A stretch of DNA of 11,023 bases from Terana coerulea (taxonomy: Eukaryota; Basidiomycota; Agaricomycetes; Polyporales; Phanerochaetaceae). The position numbers were made by a program, and so were the translations under genes. The notes below the pieces were generated by a model. It saw only the letters and a list, made by a program, of their open reading frames with translations. It made no database searches and had not been told where the DNA came from. The stretch is taken from the NCBI GenBank assembly GCA_024811115.1, contig JAKOGH010000483.1, positions 1-11,023 on the forward strand. Reading direction: 5' to 3'. Below are positions 8,695 through 11,023 of this stretch, in pieces. The first letter of the stretch is position 1, and every line of letters begins with the position of its first letter.

Positions 8695-8795
8695 ATGCCT
8701 GAACCAGACCCCCACTCAGATTCTCCGTTCTCCGTGCGTTGACGCACCTGTTGTGATCTTAATGCGGCTCATGCTTACCACGTTGCGTATCGTAG

Positions 8796-8921
8796 ACTGC
8801 TGGCAAGGCCACACAGACTGGATGGGCTGCGGTGGAGGATTTCCTTCGCAAGCAAGCCGCGGGTTCGCGGAACACGCTCTCTGGATGGGCTGCGATCGAA
8901 GACTTTTTCTTGAAGCACGAC
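8796..8921 (+). repeat. 63-nt tandem duplication in the DUF6535 N-terminus
   Basis: Two consecutive 21-codon units, 8796-8858 and 8859-8921, share T(x)SGWAA(V/I)EDF-type protein and the DNA core CTGGATGGGCTGCG at the same offset. The first halves have diverged strongly and the second halves are well conserved. The truncated copy at 7467 shows only one such unit. Confidence 0.5.
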
Positions 8922-9499
8922 AATGGCTGGATCCAGGACTTTTCGGATGATATTGACACTTTACTTGTATTTGTGAGCATCCAACATGTTCCGTTTTACT
9001 CTACGGATGTTTCAGTATTTGATCGGGTTTGGTCTAGGCTGGTCTTTTTTCCGCTATCGTTACGGCGTTCGTTGTTGCAACGTGTCCTATGTTACAAGGA
9101 GACAACTCGGACACTACCAACCAGCTCATTGCCCTTGGCATCTCCCCCCAACTTCGTGCGACGGCGACCGCCGCGGTCAACTCCACACTCACATCCCTCC
9201 TCGACCCTATTCCATTCTCTCCTTCCACCGCCGTTATCACCGTCAACATCCTCTTCTTCCTCAGTCTCATCCTCAGTCTCGCCGCCGCGTTCCTCGGCAT
9301 CGTGGCGAAGCAATGGCTACGCGAGTACAAGAGGTGGAACTCACCACTTGCGACACCTCGGGACAACATCATCATACGACAGCTTCGTTTCGAGGCTTGG
9401 GAGGACTGGAACGTTAATGCAACCATCAATTCTGTCCCTGCCCTTCTTGAACTCGGCATGATCCTGTTCCTCGTTGGCGCCGCTATCCTTCTGTGGACC

Positions 9500-9521
9500 C
9501 TGAACACGTTACACTACTGTG
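9500..9521 (+). other. Frame break 1 in the DUF6535 gene
   Basis: Protein up to LLWTLNT is in one frame; AIVITIFVVLFLG, the expected fourth membrane segment, starts a few bases later in the next frame. One surplus base or two missing bases would explain it. The gap is far too short for an intron. Confidence 0.7.
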
Positions 9522-10055
9522 GCGATTGTTATCACCATCTTTGTTGTCCTGTTCCTTGGAGTCATATCCACCATCACTGTCCTTCCTGTCTTTCGCAGGC
9601 GATGTCCATACAAGTCGCCGACTGCCTGGGTTTTCGTGCTCCTTGCATACACATTTCACCAAACTCCATACTGTGCTCTGATGTATTATCGAAACCTATA
9701 CAAAACCGCGAGAGCAAGATACCACCTCAAACTTTTCTGGCGCGCGTGTACCGCTGGCCATTCCACTGATGCTGATGATCAGCAGCCCAAGCCCAATAAT
9801 GCCATCTGGGTGATCATCTGGTGCAAGGGGGTGCAAGCGTCAGCACAGAATATTTGCATCTGCTCCTGGCTGATGTGGAAATCTTTTAAACATGCCTTTC
9901 GGCGTACCGATTGGCCAAACTGGACAGTCCACGCAGGGTGGAGACAACATGACAAGGAGAGTCTGGCTATATCTGGGGTTATCCCCGGCCGGTCAGATAG
10001 GACGGTTCAATGTGCGCGTGACGCTGCGAAGCGCGAGCTTCAGCGTGAGCGTTGC

Positions 10056-10062
10056 TCCTGAG
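10056..10062 (+). other. Frame break 2 in the DUF6535 gene
   Basis: The frame coding RDAAKRELQRERCS stops at TGA 10059-10061. The next open stretch (EGVDGKFSGG, then DIAETSILFNSLSW) lies one base further and stays open to TGA 10504-10506. The exact crossover could be a little upstream. Confidence 0.55.
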
Positions 10063-10506
10063 GGAGTGGATGGCAAATTTAGTGGAGGCACTCCCGATAG
10101 TGTCGATGCCATAAGCGACCATGAGGCGGACGCCCTGGTACTGGATATTGCCGAGACATCGATCCTATTTAACTCCCTCTCATGGGTAGACGCGGCTTCC
10201 CAGGAGCCAAGAGTGGCGACGCTTGTTAGAGAATGTATCGGAGCCATTCACACATCGGAGTTCCCCAATGTCACGGACAAGTCCAAAGTCGAGAGCATCC
10301 ATATGGTTGCCGACTGGTGCCTACTCAGGCAACTATGCAGTATCTCGAAGCAATCTGCGAAGCGCGACATGCCTCAGCTGGCGTTGACGGCTACAAGGGA
10401 CTGGCACGACATGCTTGATGGTGTTACCACTGTGTGGCGAGCAGTAGGGTGTCGAGTCAACCCGTTGCCGTCAAGGAGAACTTTTACTTTCTCCCCAGGT
10501 AGATGA

Positions 10507-11023
10507 CTGCTCAACTCACGTCGTGCGACATGAAGCTCATTGCGCCCACTCTGGCGTTTCGGCTACAAGTGCTGCTGACCTCGCCAACACCCAATGAAAC
10601 CACCTCGTAGGCTCCTCGAGCTACTACTCGCACTCAAAGCTATGATGAAATCCGCAGGTTTGGCTCCGGCACGAAGAATCTGTGCCGTGAATTACTTATC
10701 GAAGCGATGAAAACCATCCTTGCGACTCCATGTGCTGAAGCAGACCCCAAGACCCCAACAGAATGGCATTCTAGTCTGCAGTTCCACACATTCCGCATTG
10801 CTGTGGACCACTTTTCATTGCAAAGCATTGCTTGCGGAGATCAGCAACAAATCACAAGTATGTGTTATTGGCTTACATCTCATAGTCAAGTCTAAAATTT
10901 CCATTTAGTTCCACCAGATGTGCACAACAGGCATTATCTGTCCCATGACCTTGCCGTCTTCATTGTTCAGCATTTCACCCAGGACTTGCTGCAATGGAAT
11001 CTTGAGAAAAGATATTTATTTGC
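10507..11023 (+). other. 3' coding stretch of the DUF6535 gene, model uncertain
   Basis: The frame MKLIAPTLAFRLQVLLTSP (from about 10530) meets TAG at 10608-10610. After it the same frame is open from 10611 to 10857, through YDEIRRFGSGTKNLCRELLI. A 51-nt intron, 10858-10908 (GTATGT...TTTAG), then joins in phase to IPPDVHNRHYLSHDL, which is open to the window end. A 122-nt intron (10499-10620) would also join frames but is twice the usual length here. I treat this as the tail of the gene at 8695, but a separate gene is possible. Confidence 0.45.

Larger units (their letters stand above)
8695..11023 (+). pseudogene. DUF6535-family membrane protein gene, frame-broken, 3' partial
   Basis: Exon 1 is 8695-8733 and exon 2 is 8796-8972, followed by an intron at 8973-9037; the next exon opens with AGLFSAIVTAFVVAT. 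Seen: acidic Pro-rich leader, a 21-residue tandem duplication (GWAAVEDF/GWAAIEDF), DDIDTLLVF leading into membrane segment 1, segment 2 with KQWLREY (about residues 138-169), QLRFEAWEDWNV, segment 3 PALLELGMILFLVGAAILLW, then in a new frame segment 4 (AIVITIFVVLFLGVIS) and RRCPYKSPTAW. Later come NWTVHAGWRQHD and, in a third frame, DIAETSILFNSLSWVDAASQ. These match the DUF6535 family, Agaricomycete membrane proteins of unknown function. The frame breaks at about 9505-9518 and 10056-10062, and probably again at 10498-10640. A late intron (10858-10908) joins two open stretches in phase, and the frame is still open at the window end. Pseudogene or poor sequence; only the family call is firm. Confidence 0.75.

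Noticed and set aside
9034..9507. Long minus-strand open frame opposite the DUF6535 membrane domain
   Set aside because: It is the antisense shadow of a clearly conserved plus-strand exon.
2764..10063. Shared CCTGAGG at the SDR-2 frameshift and at the second DUF6535 break
   Set aside because: A seven-base match at two sites is easily chance, and SDR-3 lacks it at its own break.
1..11023. CRISPR arrays, biosynthetic core enzymes, or a defence-type operon
   Set aside because: No regular repeat-spacer pattern and no such protein families were found; the gene structure is eukaryotic.

Overview
The window looks like nuclear DNA of a mushroom-forming basidiomycete (Agaricomycetes, perhaps Polyporales). 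The signs are short GT-AG introns of 50-66 nt with CTNAC-type branch sites, many introns per gene, and a protein of the DUF6535 family, which is known mainly from Agaricomycetes. There are no bacterial operon features. The genus cannot be told from the sequence alone.

Left half (about 130-5800): a tandem array of three paralogous short-chain dehydrogenase/reductase (SDR) genes, all on the + strand. I call them SDR-1 (208-1449), SDR-2 (2132-3365) and SDR-3 (4579-5799). I rebuilt each as five exons with introns at identical positions and phases. SDR-1 is intact (339 aa) and keeps TGxxxGIG, NAA and the N-S-Y-K catalytic set. SDR-2 and SDR-3 are closer to each other. Each has one single-base frame error in exon 3, within about ten bases of the same homologous point but of opposite sign: one extra C in SDR-2, one missing G in SDR-3. 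All their other exons and splice sites are intact. Between SDR-2 and SDR-3 sits a 641-bp TA-flanked, non-coding element with 27-bp terminal inverted repeats (3748-4388), which looks like a non-autonomous Tc1/mariner/pogo-type transposon.

Middle (5800-7466 and 7689-8694): mostly unexplained, with only weak open frames. Between these two stretches, at 7467-7688, is a two-exon fragment that matches the first ~50 residues of a DUF6535 gene and then stops.

Right end (8695-11023): a second, longer DUF6535-family gene running off the window. It carries the family's membrane segments and the conserved RRCPYKSPTAW stretch. Its frame is broken between the third and fourth membrane segments, again near 10060, and probably again around 10500-10640, so as read it is a pseudogene or an error-prone assembly stretch.

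The SDR and DUF6535 genes show no evident functional link, and no biosynthetic core enzyme, transporter or regulator is visible. I do not see a clear new multi-gene system. The most interesting points are the paired opposite frameshifts in SDR-2 and SDR-3, the small transposon, and the decaying DUF6535 pair.
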